NCBI RefSeq assembly: GCF_012940005.1
Contig: NZ_SPMX01000055.1
Coordinates: 1-49,588, forward strand
DNA from: Candidatus Accumulibacter contiguus
GTDB lineage: Bacteria > Pseudomonadota > Gammaproteobacteria > Burkholderiales > Rhodocyclaceae
Length of the DNA: 49,588 nt
Direction of reading: 5' to 3'
Shown: positions 8,799-17,996 of the stretch, one piece after another
Numbering within the stretch: position 1 is the stretch's first letter
How the letters are laid out: the number at the start of each line of letters is the position of its first letter
The notes under the pieces: model-generated
What the model saw: the letters and a program-made list of their open reading frames with translations, nothing else
Told to the model about the DNA's origin: nothing
The model's database searches: none
Position numbers and translations under genes: made by a program

Positions 8799-10224
8799 AT
8801 GAAACCATCCCTTCAGCTCAAGCTTACGCAGCATCTTGCGTTGACCCCCACAGCTGCAGCAATCGATCCGATTACTGCAGCTGTCCACGATCGAACTCGA
8901 ACACGAGCTGGAGAAATACTTGCTGGATAACCCGCTGCTCGAACGGGAAGAAGAATACTCTGCGCCTGCAGCGGCGCATGGCGACGGGAGCGATGATGCC
9001 TCTCCGCCGGATGCCGGAGGTGTCGACTCGCCAGGCGAGCACACCCCTATCGATGATGAAAGCTGGCTGGACGATCAAACCGCATCCTTTGGCACCTCCG
9101 GGTCCTTCGACGACGACGATGGCGATGGCGACTATCAGGACATCCAGGCGGCCACCGTCTCGCTGCGCGAGCACCTGTTGTGGCAGCTTGGCCTGATGAC
9201 GCTCCCCGACCGCGACCGCGTGCTGGTGCGCTGCCTGGTGGAAGCACTGGACGATGACGGCTACCTGACCCAGTCGCTCGATGAACTGGTTGAAGTAATG
9301 CCGAACGAACTGGAGATTGCACCGGAAGAGCTGCAGATCGCGCTCAACCATCTGCAGCACTTTGACCCGACCGGCGTCGGCGCGCGCAGTGCGCAGGAGT
9401 GTCTGCTACTGCAACTCGCAGCGCGTCCAGATGATGACGCCTGCACGCTGGCGCAGGAGATCGTGGGTGAGCACCTGGAACTGCTGGCCAGTCACGATTT
9501 TCCCAAGATCAAGAAGCTGACGGGTTGTGAGGACGACGCCCTGCGTGCCGCGCATTTGCTGATCTGCAGCCTGAATCCGCGGCCCGGAGCCGCATACGCT
9601 TGTCCTGAAACCCGTTATATCACACCGGATGTGGTAGTGCGCAAAATCCGCGGACAGTGGTCGGTAAACGTCAATGCCGACGCCTTCCCACGGCTGCGCA
9701 TCAACAGTCTCTACGCCCAGATTCTTTCCAGACAGCGTGGCTCTGGTCTCGCCGGACAACTCCAGGAGGCTCGCTGGCTGATCAAGAATGTGCAGCAACG
9801 GTTTGACACGATCCTGCGTGTGGCGCAGGCTATTGTGGAACGTCAGCGCCAGTTCCTCGATCACGGGGAAGTCGCGATGCGGCCACTGGTCCTGCGCGAG
9901 ATCGCTGAAGCCTTGGGACTGCATGAATCAACCATTTCGCGGGTGACGACCCACAAGTACATGGCGACACCTCGCGGGATTTTTGAATTGAAGTATTTTT
10001 TTGGCAGCCACGTCAGCACGGAAGCTGGCGGGGCCTGTTCAGCAACGGCTATTCGCGCACTGATCAAGCAAATGATCAGCGCAGAAGAGCCGAAGAAGCC
10101 TCTCTCGGATAGCCAGATATCCGAGGTTCTTGGCCAGCAGGGCATTGTCGTGGCACGGCGAACAATTGCAAAATACCGTGAAGCGCTCAGTATCCCGCCG
10201 GTCAATTTACGCAAGTCCATTTAG
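8799..10224 (+). CDS. rpoN: RNA polymerase sigma-54 factor, with a +1 frameshift near codon 17
   Basis: Sigma-54 directs RNA polymerase to -24/-12 promoters and needs enhancer-binding ATPases. The natural start is ATG 8799 ([17 protein letters not shown]); the frame then breaks in a run of five C at 8845-8849. Removing one C gives [20 protein letters not shown], the conserved region I, and joins the long downstream frame. As written, frame 1 stops at 8930 and only a 434-aa product from TTG 8920 is readable, lacking most of region I, which couples the factor to its activators. The rest is intact: acidic region II, core-binding domain, HTH ([19 protein letters not shown]) and an RpoN box region ([16 protein letters not shown]). 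A homopolymer sequencing error is the likeliest cause. Confidence 0.9.
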
Positions 10225-10240
10225 AAGAAGGAGCCACATC

Positions 10241-10567
10241 ATGAACCTGCAAGTCAGTGGACACCGCCTCGAGATCACCCCGGCCCTACGCGATTACGTC
10301 ACCGGCAAGCTCGAGCGAATCATTCGTCATTTCGACAACCTGATCGACGTAAACGTGATTCTGTCGGTGGACAAGCTGAACCAGAAGGCCGAAGTGACAG
10401 TTCATCTCGCAGGAAAGGATGTCTACGTGGAGTCTGTAGACGAAGACCTCTATGCCGCGGTGGATGGTCTGGTCGACAAACTGGAGCGTCAGGTCCAGAA
10501 GTACAAGCAGAAGCTGCAGGACCACCATCGCGGAAACAAGATTACCGATCACATCGTTGCCGAGTGA
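10241..10567 (+). CDS. hpf: Ribosome hibernation promoting factor
   Basis: HPF/RaiA-family protein (108 aa) that binds the 30S decoding region and promotes inactive ribosome dimers in stationary phase. The family pattern is clear: [41 protein letters not shown], and [19 protein letters not shown]. The ATG at 10241 is preceded by AGAAGGAG and gives the canonical N-terminus. It is the short form, without the long-HPF dimerisation domain. It sits directly after rpoN. Confidence 0.96.
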   Translation: MNLQVSGHRLEITPALRDYVTGKLERIIRHFDNLIDVNVILSVDKLNQKAEVTVHLAGKDVYVESVDEDLYAAVDGLVDKLERQVQKYKQKLQDHHRGNKITDHIVAE

Positions 10568-10665
10568 TAGAAGTAGTCCGCGCACGGGCCAGGCGGCAAG
10601 TCCGTTGATGCCGTGCGCTTCCTTGTCTTGATTCATCCACGTCCGTTTTTTCGGGTTTTTGTCGC

Positions 10666-11112
10666 ATGAGCCAGATCACCCAACTACTACCCCTCGAAAA
10701 CATCATTCTTGATCTCGACGCGAGCAGCAAGAAACGCGTCTTTGAACATGTGGGGCTGCTTTTCGAAAACTACCTCGGCATCGCTCGCAGTACTGTGTTC
10801 GACAGTCTGTTTGCGCGCGAGAAACTCGGCTCGACCGGTCTCGGTCAGGGTGTGGCGATTCCGCATGGCAGGATCAAGGGACTGAAAGATGCCACGGGCG
10901 CTTTTCTGCGACTTGCTACGCCGGTACCGTTTGATTCTCCCGACGGCAAGCCGGTCTCGCTGCTGTTTGTCCTGCTGGTCCCGGAGGTGGCGACCGAGCA
11001 ACACCTGCAAATCCTCTCCGAACTGGCGCAGCACTTTTCCGACCGCAACTGTCGAGAAGCGCTGTCCAAGGCAGCCAACCCGAGCAATATTCGCCAGCTT
11101 TTTGCCGACTGA
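10666..11112 (+). CDS. ptsN: PTS IIA-like nitrogen regulatory protein (EIIA-Ntr)
   Basis: The 148-aa protein has the fold of mannitol/fructose EIIA domains and the phosphorylation site AIPHGR with its histidine. It receives phosphate from EI-Ntr/NPr and acts as a regulator (potassium, nitrogen, sigma-54 linked processes) rather than in sugar uptake. Other family segments are KKRVFEHVGLLFE, FDSLFAREKLGSTGLG and LLFVLLVPEVATEQHLQIL. It lies between hpf and hprK with only two bases before hprK, matching the betaproteobacterial PTS-Ntr locus. Confidence 0.95.
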   Translation: MSQITQLLPLENIILDLDASSKKRVFEHVGLLFENYLGIARSTVFDSLFAREKLGSTGLGQGVAIPHGRIKGLKDATGAFLRLATPVPFDSPDGKPVSLLFVLLVPEVATEQHLQILSELAQHFSDRNCREALSKAANPSNIRQLFAD

Positions 11113-11114
11113 GC

Positions 11115-12059
11115 ATGAACGCCCGGCGTCAGTCCAGTGTAGCCCAGCTGTATGAGGACCACCGCGATAAATTGAAGCTTTCGTGGGTCATTGCCGTCGG
11201 CGTTGACCGAGCGATCGAGCTCAAGGAGCAGGGCTATTTCGGCGCCGACGTCGTCGGTCACCTCAACCTGATTCATCCGGAACGGCTACAAGTGATCGGC
11301 CGAGCCGAACAAGCCTGGGGCTGCCGCGTGACCGCGGAACGTCTGCGCTCACAGGTGAAGGAACTGATGGCCGCCAAGCCCCCGGCGCTGATTATCGCTG
11401 ACGACCTTGAAATCCTGCCGACGATTCGTGAGGCCTGCGAATCGACACAGACGCCGCTGTTTGTCAGTCCGAAACCCTGCTCGGCGGTGATCGAGCTATT
11501 GCGCATCTATCTTTCCCGTCGACTAGCCGGTTCGACATCGGTGCACGGCGTGCTGATGGATGTTTTCGGCATGGGTGTTCTGATTACCGGTGATTCCGGA
11601 GTCGGCAAGAGCGAACTCGCTCTGGAACTGATCTCGCGCGGCCATGGTCTGGTTGCCGACGATGTCGTCGAGCTTTCCTGCATCGCGCCGACAACGATTG
11701 AGGGGCGCTGTCCGAGCATGCTGCGGGACTATCTTGAAGTACGCGGCCTGGGCCTCCTCAACATCCGCACCATCTTCGGAGAAACCGCTTCGCGCCGGAA
11801 GATGAAGCTCAAGGTGATCGCTCATCTGCAAAGGCAGATCAGTGGTTCGGATGGTCCGCGCCTGCCCCTCGACGCGCAAACCCAGGAAATTCTTGGCGTT
11901 CCCATACGTAAGGTCGTCATTCCCGTCGCTGCCGGGAGAAACATTGCCGTTCTCCTCGAGGCGGCGGTGCGCAACAGCATCCTCCAGCTTCGCGGTATCG
12001 ACAGCATGGGAGATTTCATTAACCGCCAACAGCAGGCTCTCCTTGACGACGACCTGTAG
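11115..12059 (+). CDS. hprK: HPr kinase/phosphorylase
   Basis: HprK phosphorylates and dephosphorylates a serine of HPr-type phosphocarriers. The 314-aa protein has the N-terminal MurF-like domain, then VHGVLMDVFGMGVLITG, the Walker A GDSGVGKSELAL, LVADDVVEL, and the family signature LEVRGLGLLNIRTIFGE. It follows ptsN by two bases, suggesting co-translation. In gram-negative bacteria this enzyme links to regulation rather than to classic carbon catabolite repression; that is family knowledge. Confidence 0.95.
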   Translation: MNARRQSSVAQLYEDHRDKLKLSWVIAVGVDRAIELKEQGYFGADVVGHLNLIHPERLQVIGRAEQAWGCRVTAERLRSQVKELMAAKPPALIIADDLEILPTIREACESTQTPLFVSPKPCSAVIELLRIYLSRRLAGSTSVHGVLMDVFGMGVLITGDSGVGKSELALELISRGHGLVADDVVELSCIAPTTIEGRCPSMLRDYLEVRGLGLLNIRTIFGETASRRKMKLKVIAHLQRQISGSDGPRLPLDAQTQEILGVPIRKVVIPVAAGRNIAVLLEAAVRNSILQLRGIDSMGDFINRQQQALLDDDL

Positions 12060-12108
12060 CAGTGGCTTAATCACCAGACTTCTTCACCTCGAAAAGGAGA
12101 AACTCCCG

Positions 12109-12312
12109 ATGAAAGCCCTAATCGCCCTTGTCACTCTTGCTTTCGCTACCGGCGGCGCCTTTGCCGCCGAAGAGAAAAAGGCGCCCTCAGCAGCCCAGAA
12201 GGCGCAGCAGGAAAGAATGTCCGCCTGTAACGCACAGGCCAAAGAAAAGAATTTGAAAGGCAATGAACGCAAGCAGTTCATGAGCGAGTGTCTCAAAGCG
12301 AACCCAACCTGA
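12109..12312 (+). CDS. psiF: Small secreted PsiF-repeat protein
   Basis: A 67-aa product starts at ATG 12109 with AAAGGAGAAACT before it. It has a signal peptide (MKALIALVTLAFATGGAFA, cleavage likely after AFA), a Lys-rich linker, and one PsiF-type motif: QQERMSACNAQAKEKNLKGN followed by ERKQFMSECLK, with the two conserved cysteines. Proteins with this repeat were first named for phosphate-starvation induction in E. coli, but their function is unknown. It is downstream of hprK and probably has its own expression signal. A longer ORF reading from 11842 is antifamily and overlaps hprK. Confidence 0.85.
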   Translation: MKALIALVTLAFATGGAFAAEEKKAPSAAQKAQQERMSACNAQAKEKNLKGNERKQFMSECLKANPT

Positions 12313-12355
12313 GCCTTGCGTCGCCCGTGCCTGGTCAGGCTGACTCACCGCGCCA

Positions 12356-12736
12356 TCAGTCAAGGGATTCCGATCTGGCATCTGCAGCCAGCAGGTCTGC
12401 TTGCCGAAGGCACGCCACGTAGCCGTGGCGATGGCGTTTGAGCAGCCTGGCCAGGCGCCGATCGGCTTCCTGATGGGTGGCACAGAGATCGTTCAAGAAA
12501 GCATTGCAGGCGGCCCAGCGCCCTTCCGGCGTAGGCAATACGACGACTGGGCGACCGCCGTCAAGAACAGCGACCAGGCAAGGGGACTCACTCCCGACCC
12601 AGGAAGCGGCAACCAGGTCCGTTGCTTCGTGGCGCGGTATGCACAAAGCGACCAGTGCGTCTATGGGTGAATCACACTCGACACAAACGATGGCTGGAAA
12701 ATAGCCGTGATCAGGTGGTTTGGTGGATGAGTTCAT
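12356..12736 (-). CDS. Hypothetical protein, 126 aa
   Basis: I do not recognise this protein. Codon third positions are GC-rich as in neighbouring genes, and the composition looks like a folded globular protein, with segments such as VAVLDGGRPVVVLPTPEGRW, an Arg/His-rich stretch (RRLARLLKRHRHG) and five cysteines. It starts MNSSTKPP from ATG 12736; no good Shine-Dalgarno is visible. It is convergent with psiF and divergent from the FAD hydroxylase gene. Confidence 0.55.
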   Translation of the reverse strand: MNSSTKPPDHGYFPAIVCVECDSPIDALVALCIPRHEATDLVAASWVGSESPCLVAVLDGGRPVVVLPTPEGRWAACNAFLNDLCATHQEADRRLARLLKRHRHGYVACLRQADLLAADARSESLD

Positions 12737-12821
12737 GATGGTGAACTTCTAGCACCCTTGGCCGCGCTTGTACATTCCCGATCGTGTGCGGCAGCACTTT
12801 CATTTCTCTGGGTTTCACAGT

Positions 12822-13991
12822 ATGCAAGTCACGGACTTCGACGTCCTTATCGTTGGTGGCGGACTGGCGGGCCTTTCTCTGGCCTGCGCACTGCGCGACA
12901 CGCGCCTCAGGGTTGCCCTGGTCGAACAGCGCCCGCCGCTTCCTGCACCGGGCTGGGACGCGCGCGTTTACGCGATCTCCCCGGTCAACGCTGACTTCCT
13001 GCGAGCAATCGGCGTCTGGAAGCACATGCCGGCCGAGCGCATGGCGCCAATTTCAGCCATGAAAATCGTTGGCGACCGCAGCGCAAAGCTCGATTTCTCG
13101 GCTTACGAAACGGGTGTTCCCGAACTTGGCTGGATTCTTGAATCATCGCTGATGGCCTGCGAACTCTGGGAGAGCGTCAAACGGCAGGGCAACCTCACCC
13201 TGCTTTGCCCGGCGACGCCCAAAGCCCTGGAAATGGCTTCAGTGGCCGCGGCGCTGACCCTCGGCGACGGCCAAACCGTGTCTGCCAGGCTGCTCGTCGG
13301 CGCTGACGGACGAGACTCCTGGGTACGTGAAGTACTTGGCTTGCGGGCGATCAATACGCCCTACGGCGAGATGGGGCTAGTCGCCAATTTCGAGTGCCAG
13401 CGTCCACATCGCGGCATCGCACGTCAATGGTTTCGTCACGACGGGGTGCTGGCCTGGCTGCCGATGGCGGGCAATCGCGTTTCCATCGTCTGGTCCACGC
13501 CTGACGAAAACGCACTGGCCATGTTGGCACTGCCAGCCGAAGAACTGTGCACCCGGGTTGCCGCTGCTGGCAATCATGAGCTGGGCGCTTTCCAGTTGCT
13601 GACCCCGGCAGCCGCCTTCCCGCTACGCCTGATACGGGTGCCGCAGATCGTTGCGCCGCGCTTGGCGCTGCTTGGCGACGCGGCACACGGCATTCACCCG
13701 CTTTCCGGGCATGGCATCAACCTCGGCTTTCAGGATGCGCAGGTACTGGCCGGTCTGCTGGGGGCCACACCGGACTGGCAGGACATCGGCAGTGAGCGTC
13801 TGCTGCTTCGCTATCAACGGCAAAGGCGCGAGGAAACGCTGCTCATGCAAACCTTTACGCACGCACTACACCACCTTTTCCAGCAAACCTTTCCCGGAGT
13901 CAAACCATTGCGCAATTTCGGAATGAACCTGACGAACGCTTTGCCAGTCTTAAAGAATCTGTTTGTGCGCTATGCCATTGGCGCTTTCTGA
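12822..13991 (+). CDS. UbiH/UbiF/COQ6-family FAD-dependent hydroxylase
   Basis: Flavin monooxygenase of the ubiquinone-hydroxylase family (389 aa), probably adding a hydroxyl to the aromatic ring of a ubiquinone precursor. It has the N-terminal Rossmann motif VGGGLAGLSLACAL, the middle LLVGADGRDSWVRE (DG motif) and the FAD-binding GDAAHGIHPLSGHGINLGFQDA region near residue 285. ATG 12822 gives the canonical start just before DFDVLIVGGG; an upstream reading from 12768 adds no family sequence. The exact ring position cannot be told from sequence, so no symbol is assigned. dsbC follows after 27 bp. Confidence 0.88.
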   Translation: MQVTDFDVLIVGGGLAGLSLACALRDTRLRVALVEQRPPLPAPGWDARVYAISPVNADFLRAIGVWKHMPAERMAPISAMKIVGDRSAKLDFSAYETGVPELGWILESSLMACELWESVKRQGNLTLLCPATPKALEMASVAAALTLGDGQTVSARLLVGADGRDSWVREVLGLRAINTPYGEMGLVANFECQRPHRGIARQWFRHDGVLAWLPMAGNRVSIVWSTPDENALAMLALPAEELCTRVAAAGNHELGAFQLLTPAAAFPLRLIRVPQIVAPRLALLGDAAHGIHPLSGHGINLGFQDAQVLAGLLGATPDWQDIGSERLLLRYQRQRREETLLMQTFTHALHHLFQQTFPGVKPLRNFGMNLTNALPVLKNLFVRYAIGAF

Positions 13992-14018
13992 TGCGTTCCC
14001 TTTCCGGAGAAACTACTG

Positions 14019-14726
14019 ATGTATAAACAACTAATGCCGTTTGCACTTGCCGCAGTCCTCAGTCTGCCAACCCTTGCGGACGAGGCCAGCGTCAAGAAAG
14101 CGGTTGAAGGCAAGCTCGAACGTCCGGTCAGCAGCGTGACCAAGACCCCCTACCTGGGTCTCTACGAAGTCTACGTCGATGGCCAGATCGTCTATACGGA
14201 CGAGAAGGTTTCAGCGCTGCTCCTGGGTGCTCTGATCGATGCCAAGACGATGAAGAGCGTGACCGAGGAGCGGATGCAGAAACTCACCGCAATCAAGTTC
14301 TCGGACTTGCCGCTGACATTGGCGGTGAAACAGGTGCGTGGCGATGGGAAACGTGTCTTCGCCACCTTCGAAGACCCGAACTGCGGTTACTGCAAGAAAA
14401 TGGCCAAGGACATCGCCAAGCTGGATAACGTGACGATTTACACTTTTCTCTACCCGATCCTCTCGCCGGATTCGCTGGAGAAGTCGAATCAGATCTGGTG
14501 TGCCGCCGACAAGGCCAAGGCATGGAATGACTGGATGGTCGATGGCAAGGCGCCAGCAGGCAAGGGGGATTGCGATACGACAGCAGTCAAGAAAACCATC
14601 GAGACAGGCCGCAAGTTGGCGATCAACGGCACGCCGACGGTCTTCTTCGCGGATGGGGAGCGGATCCCTGGTGCCATTCCTCTGGCCAGGATCGAACAGA
14701 AGCTCGCCCAGAACCCGGCCAAGTGA
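14019..14726 (+). CDS. dsbC: Thiol:disulfide interchange protein DsbC
   Basis: Periplasmic disulfide isomerase (235 aa). A signal peptide (MYKQLMPFALAAVLSLPTLA) is followed by the DsbC dimerisation domain (YLGLYEVYVDGQIVYTD), then the thioredoxin domain with active site DPNCGYCKKM. The cis-proline region is NGTPTVFFADG near residue 205. DsbC shuffles wrong disulfides and is kept reduced by DsbD. It is convergent with the CDF transporter gene; TTTCCCGC (14732-14739) and GCGGGAAA (14758-14765) form an inverted repeat at this junction but lack a T-run. Confidence 0.93.
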   Translation: MYKQLMPFALAAVLSLPTLADEASVKKAVEGKLERPVSSVTKTPYLGLYEVYVDGQIVYTDEKVSALLLGALIDAKTMKSVTEERMQKLTAIKFSDLPLTLAVKQVRGDGKRVFATFEDPNCGYCKKMAKDIAKLDNVTIYTFLYPILSPDSLEKSNQIWCAADKAKAWNDWMVDGKAPAGKGDCDTTAVKKTIETGRKLAINGTPTVFFADGERIPGAIPLARIEQKLAQNPAK

Positions 14727-14744
14727 CCCCGTTTCCCGCAGGAA

Positions 14745-15935
14745 TCAGCGGCCCCTGGCGGGAAAAACCTGCCGACCGTAGTGGATCGACAGGGAACTGA
14801 TCAGTGGATATTCCGCCAGTTGCCTGGCGATCTCGCGTTCAGCCTTGTTGACCGCGGCAAGATCTCCGAGGGCCTGGCGAGGCAGGAGTAACTCGGCTTC
14901 GATGCGGCCATTGAGATAATGCAGGATGACTCGCCGGGGTTCCGGAAGATCGGCGAGCATGGGGGCCAACTCCTTCATCAGTTCACTACGGTCGGGCATG
15001 CTCTGGAGCTTGCTGTCGTGATCCATATCATCCTCGACGTCGACATGAACGAGCACGTCCGAAACCGAGGCATGGCTGTCGAGGACGCGCTTGCGGGTCA
15101 TCTCGGCAATACGGTGACCTTCCGAAACACCAATGCGCGCGTCGACACAAACATGTGCATCGACCAGTGAGCGATGCGCCATGCGACGGGTGCGCAGCTC
15201 GTGGAGATTCCTGACGCCGGGGGTATCAACGATCACTTGGCGGATGCTGTCGACCTCCTCGACCGACAAGCCGGTGTCGATCAGTTCCAGAATGGCATCC
15301 CAGGCGAACACCACGCCCATGCGGACGATCATGAAGCCGACGATCACTGCTGCCACCGAGTCGGCAAAGTTGTAGCCCATCAGATTGCCGACGATTCCCA
15401 AGGCCACCACCAGTGACGAGGCGGCGTCGGAGCGGGCATGCCAGGCATTGGCGATCAGCATCGGCGAACGCAGGCGCTCACCCACGTGCAGCATGTAGCG
15501 AAACAGGCCCTCCTTCGCCGCCAGTGCAAGGATCGCGGTCCATAGCGCCAGCTGCTGTACCGGTGGCAGGTTGTCGAGGTTCTGCAGCTTCACCCCGGCG
15601 CCCCAGATGATCCCGGCGCCAGTGACTGCGAGAATGGCTCCCAGCGCAAACGATGCCGCCGTTTCAATGCGGGCATGGCCATAGGGATGGCGTTCGTCGG
15701 CAGGATCCTTGCTGTGGTGAGCAGCGAAGAGCACCAGGAAATCACAGACCAGATCGGATAGCGAATGCAGGCCGTCGGCGATCAAACCTTGGGAATGGGC
15801 AACGATGCCCGCGACGACCTGCGCGCTGGTCAGGAAAATATTGACCAGCACGCTGACCCAGGTGACACGCTGTGTCATACCGTGCCGCCCTGGGTCGTCG
15901 AATGAGATTGCAGGGGTGTCGTTACGTCCGCTCAT
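14745..15935 (-). CDS. Cation diffusion facilitator (CDF) family transporter
   Basis: Inner-membrane divalent-cation/proton antiporter (about 396 aa from ATG 15935; ATG 15968 is an alternative). Six hydrophobic helices occupy roughly residues 15-215. The metal sites are recognisable: HSQGLIADGLHSLSDLVCDF in helix 2 and HPYGHARIE after it, then NAWHARSDAASS in helix 5. The cytoplasmic domain follows (VDSIRQVIVDTPGVRNLHELR) with His-rich HVCVDARIGVSEGHRIAE, and there is an extended extra C-terminal region. Substrate (Zn, Fe, Co, Mn) cannot be fixed from sequence. No good Shine-Dalgarno decides the start. Confidence 0.88.
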   Translation of the reverse strand: MSGRNDTPAISFDDPGRHGMTQRVTWVSVLVNIFLTSAQVVAGIVAHSQGLIADGLHSLSDLVCDFLVLFAAHHSKDPADERHPYGHARIETAASFALGAILAVTGAGIIWGAGVKLQNLDNLPPVQQLALWTAILALAAKEGLFRYMLHVGERLRSPMLIANAWHARSDAASSLVVALGIVGNLMGYNFADSVAAVIVGFMIVRMGVVFAWDAILELIDTGLSVEEVDSIRQVIVDTPGVRNLHELRTRRMAHRSLVDAHVCVDARIGVSEGHRIAEMTRKRVLDSHASVSDVLVHVDVEDDMDHDSKLQSMPDRSELMKELAPMLADLPEPRRVILHYLNGRIEAELLLPRQALGDLAAVNKAEREIARQLAEYPLISSLSIHYGRQVFPARGR

Positions 15936-15994
15936 GGCTCGGCTACTTTCGGAAATACCGCCCGGCATGGGATCGCGAACGGGTGGTGCGATGC

Positions 15995-16594
15995 TCAGTG
16001 GTCAAGTGAACTCACTACCTGCGAAAAGGTTTGTGCGATTTCCGCCGATTGTGCAAGCCCCATCTCACGTTCGATCTTGGCCAGGGAAAAGATGCCACAG
16101 AGGATGTGATGGTCTTCTTCATCGTGGTCTACGACCAGACAGTAAGGCGTCCCCAGCTCCTTCAGGGTTGCCACGACGTTGCCTACCCGGGCCAGGCTCA
16201 CATCTTTGAGATGCATCACTTCGACATCATCGTGTTGTTTGATCATCACATCGCCGACTACCAGTTCGCTGGGACGAACGCCCATCGTATGGGCTACGGC
16301 CAGCGGCCGGTGACCCTTGGTCCCGGCTTCGGTGACGATCCCCTGCAACTGTCTCTGCTCGTCGGCCACCAGCAGGTAGTGCACATGGCACAGCGCCATG
16401 ATCCGGTTGGCATCGTCAAGCGAGGCATCGCGCGCAATCGTGATCGGCGTCATGCGCTGAAAATCGGTCATCACCCGCAGCGCCGGCGAATGGGCATCAA
16501 CCGGAGTGCTCGTTGCTGCCCTTCTTGGCAGGTAACAGGGGACGCCTCTCTTGAGCCGGGTCCAGGGCAAAGGCTTGAATCGAGTATCTGGCAT
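15995..16594 (-). CDS. CBS-domain protein
   Basis: A 199-aa soluble protein with a CBS pair: the first motif around MTPITIARDASLDDANRIMA, continuing HYLLVADEQRQLQGIVTE, and the second around VGDVMIKQHDDVEVMHLKDV to YCLVVDHDEEDHHILCGIFS. CBS pairs bind adenosine nucleotides and usually sense energy or ionic state. There is no attached catalytic domain, so the partner is unknown. ATG 16594 was chosen over ATG 16657 because AGGAG lies just upstream. It lies just downstream of the CDF gene promoter region and is divergent from carA. Confidence 0.8.
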   Translation of the reverse strand: MPDTRFKPLPWTRLKRGVPCYLPRRAATSTPVDAHSPALRVMTDFQRMTPITIARDASLDDANRIMALCHVHYLLVADEQRQLQGIVTEAGTKGHRPLAVAHTMGVRPSELVVGDVMIKQHDDVEVMHLKDVSLARVGNVVATLKELGTPYCLVVDHDEEDHHILCGIFSLAKIEREMGLAQSAEIAQTFSQVVSSLDH

Positions 16595-16697
16595 TTCCTG
16601 ATTTCTCCTGATCTGTGGTAGTGCAGGGATTAAAGCACTGTGCCGGGCTTCTGACAAGCGCTGGCTGCACAGGTTTCAGACGCTGGCAGCCTGCGAA

Positions 16698-16728
16698 TTG
16701 CCCAATTAAGGGTTCTTTCCGGTATAAT
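16698..16728 (+). promoter_or_regulatory. Probable carA promoter
   Basis: A perfect -10 hexamer TATAAT occupies 16723-16728. The nearest -35-like element is TTGCCC at 16698-16703, with a long 19-base spacer, so activation or an alternative -35 is possible. It would place transcription start near 16735, giving a leader of about 100 bases ahead of carA. Confidence 0.6.
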
Positions 16729-16750
16729 CCTGCGGCTTGCAAAGAACCGA

Positions 16751-16780
16751 GCGGGAGGGCTGTGTGCCCGTCCCGCTTTT
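16751..16780 (+). terminator. Terminator-like hairpin in the carA leader (possible attenuator)
   Basis: GCGGGAGGGC (16751-16760) pairs with GCCCGTCCCGC (16766-16776), leaving one bulged G, and is followed at once by TTTT. It sits between the promoter and the carA start, so it should cut transcription unless read through. Such a position suggests attenuation of carAB by pyrimidine, arginine or purine supply; the sensing mechanism is not visible. Confidence 0.6.
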
Positions 16781-16838
16781 GCGTATCTACAGCTTGGACA
16801 GGCAGCAAATTCAACCGCAGCCACCACAGGAGTCCTTC

Positions 16839-17996
16839 GTGTCCTTGTTACCCACTCTTCCGCCCGCGCTTCTCGCACTGGCCGACGGCACGCTTTTCCG
16901 CGGCCTGGCGATCGGCGCCGGCGGCAGTACCAGCGGCGAGGTCGTGTTCAATACGGCGATGACTGGCTACCAGGAAATACTGACCGATCCCTCGTACTGT
17001 CGCCAGATCGTCACCCTGACCTACCCGCACATCGGCAACGTCGGTTGCAATGCCGAGGACTTCGAGTCACCAGGCAATCATGCCGCGGGTCTGGTGATTC
17101 GTGATCTGCCGGTTCGCGCCGAGAGCTGGCGGCTGCAGGAGACACTGGCCGGGTATCTGCAGAAACATGGCATCGTGGCGATTGCCGGTATCGATACGCG
17201 CAAGCTGACACGCCTGCTGCGGGAAAAGGGCGCGCAGGCGGGCTGCATCATGGCGTTCGAGGTCGATGAGGAACGTGCGCTTGCCGAGGCACGTGCCTTC
17301 CCCGGTCTTGCCGGAATGGACCTCGCCAGGGTGGTCAGCGTTGCGGCGTCCTACGAGTGGTCCGGCGGGCCATGGCACTTGGGCGGCTATCGTGCTGCGC
17401 CGACACCATTGTGGCATGTCGTCGCCTACGATTTCGGCGTCAAACACAACATTCTGCGCTTGCTGGCGGCGCGTGCTTGCCGGGTGACGGTGGTGCCGGC
17501 AGAGACCACGGCGACTGAGGTCTTCAAGCTGCAACCGGACGGAGTATTCCTTTCGAACGGACCTGGCGACCCCGAGCCTTGCGATTACGCAATCACGGCG
17601 ATCCGTGAAATCCTCGCCAGGCGCCTACCGATTTTCGGGATTTGTCTGGGTCACCAGTTGCTGGCGCTGGCCTCGGGCGCCAGGACGATGAAAATGAAGT
17701 TCGGCCATCATGGCGCCAACCACCCGGTCAAGGATCTCCAGACCGGGCAGGTCCTGATCACCAGCCAGAACCATGGCTTCGCGGTGGATGCCGATACCCT
17801 GCCGGCGAACCTGCAGGCAACGCACGTGTCGCTGTTTGACGGATCACTGCAGGGCCTGACGCGTAACGACCTGCCTGCTTTTTCCTTCCAGGGCCACCCG
17901 GAAGCCAGTCCGGGGCCGCACGACATCGCCTATCTGTTCGACCGCTTTGTCCAGATGATGCAAGACGAAAAGGCGACTCATGCCCAAGCGCACTGA
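16839..17996 (+). CDS. carA: Carbamoyl-phosphate synthase small subunit
   Basis: Glutamine amidotransferase subunit (385 aa) that supplies ammonia to CarB for carbamoyl phosphate, shared by arginine and pyrimidine synthesis. It shows the N-terminal domain ([20 protein letters not shown]) and a class I amidotransferase domain with [13 protein letters not shown], nucleophile cysteine in [13 protein letters not shown], and the final His/Glu in [11 protein letters not shown]. The GTG at 16839 was chosen because CAGGAG lies six bases upstream and the N-terminus fits E. coli CarA length; the reading from 16737 would include the leader hairpin. It overlaps carB by 17 bases. Confidence 0.95.
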   Translation: MSLLPTLPPALLALADGTLFRGLAIGAGGSTSGEVVFNTAMTGYQEILTDPSYCRQIVTLTYPHIGNVGCNAEDFESPGNHAAGLVIRDLPVRAESWRLQETLAGYLQKHGIVAIAGIDTRKLTRLLREKGAQAGCIMAFEVDEERALAEARAFPGLAGMDLARVVSVAASYEWSGGPWHLGGYRAAPTPLWHVVAYDFGVKHNILRLLAARACRVTVVPAETTATEVFKLQPDGVFLSNGPGDPEPCDYAITAIREILARRLPIFGICLGHQLLALASGARTMKMKFGHHGANHPVKDLQTGQVLITSQNHGFAVDADTLPANLQATHVSLFDGSLQGLTRNDLPAFSFQGHPEASPGPHDIAYLFDRFVQMMQDEKATHAQAH

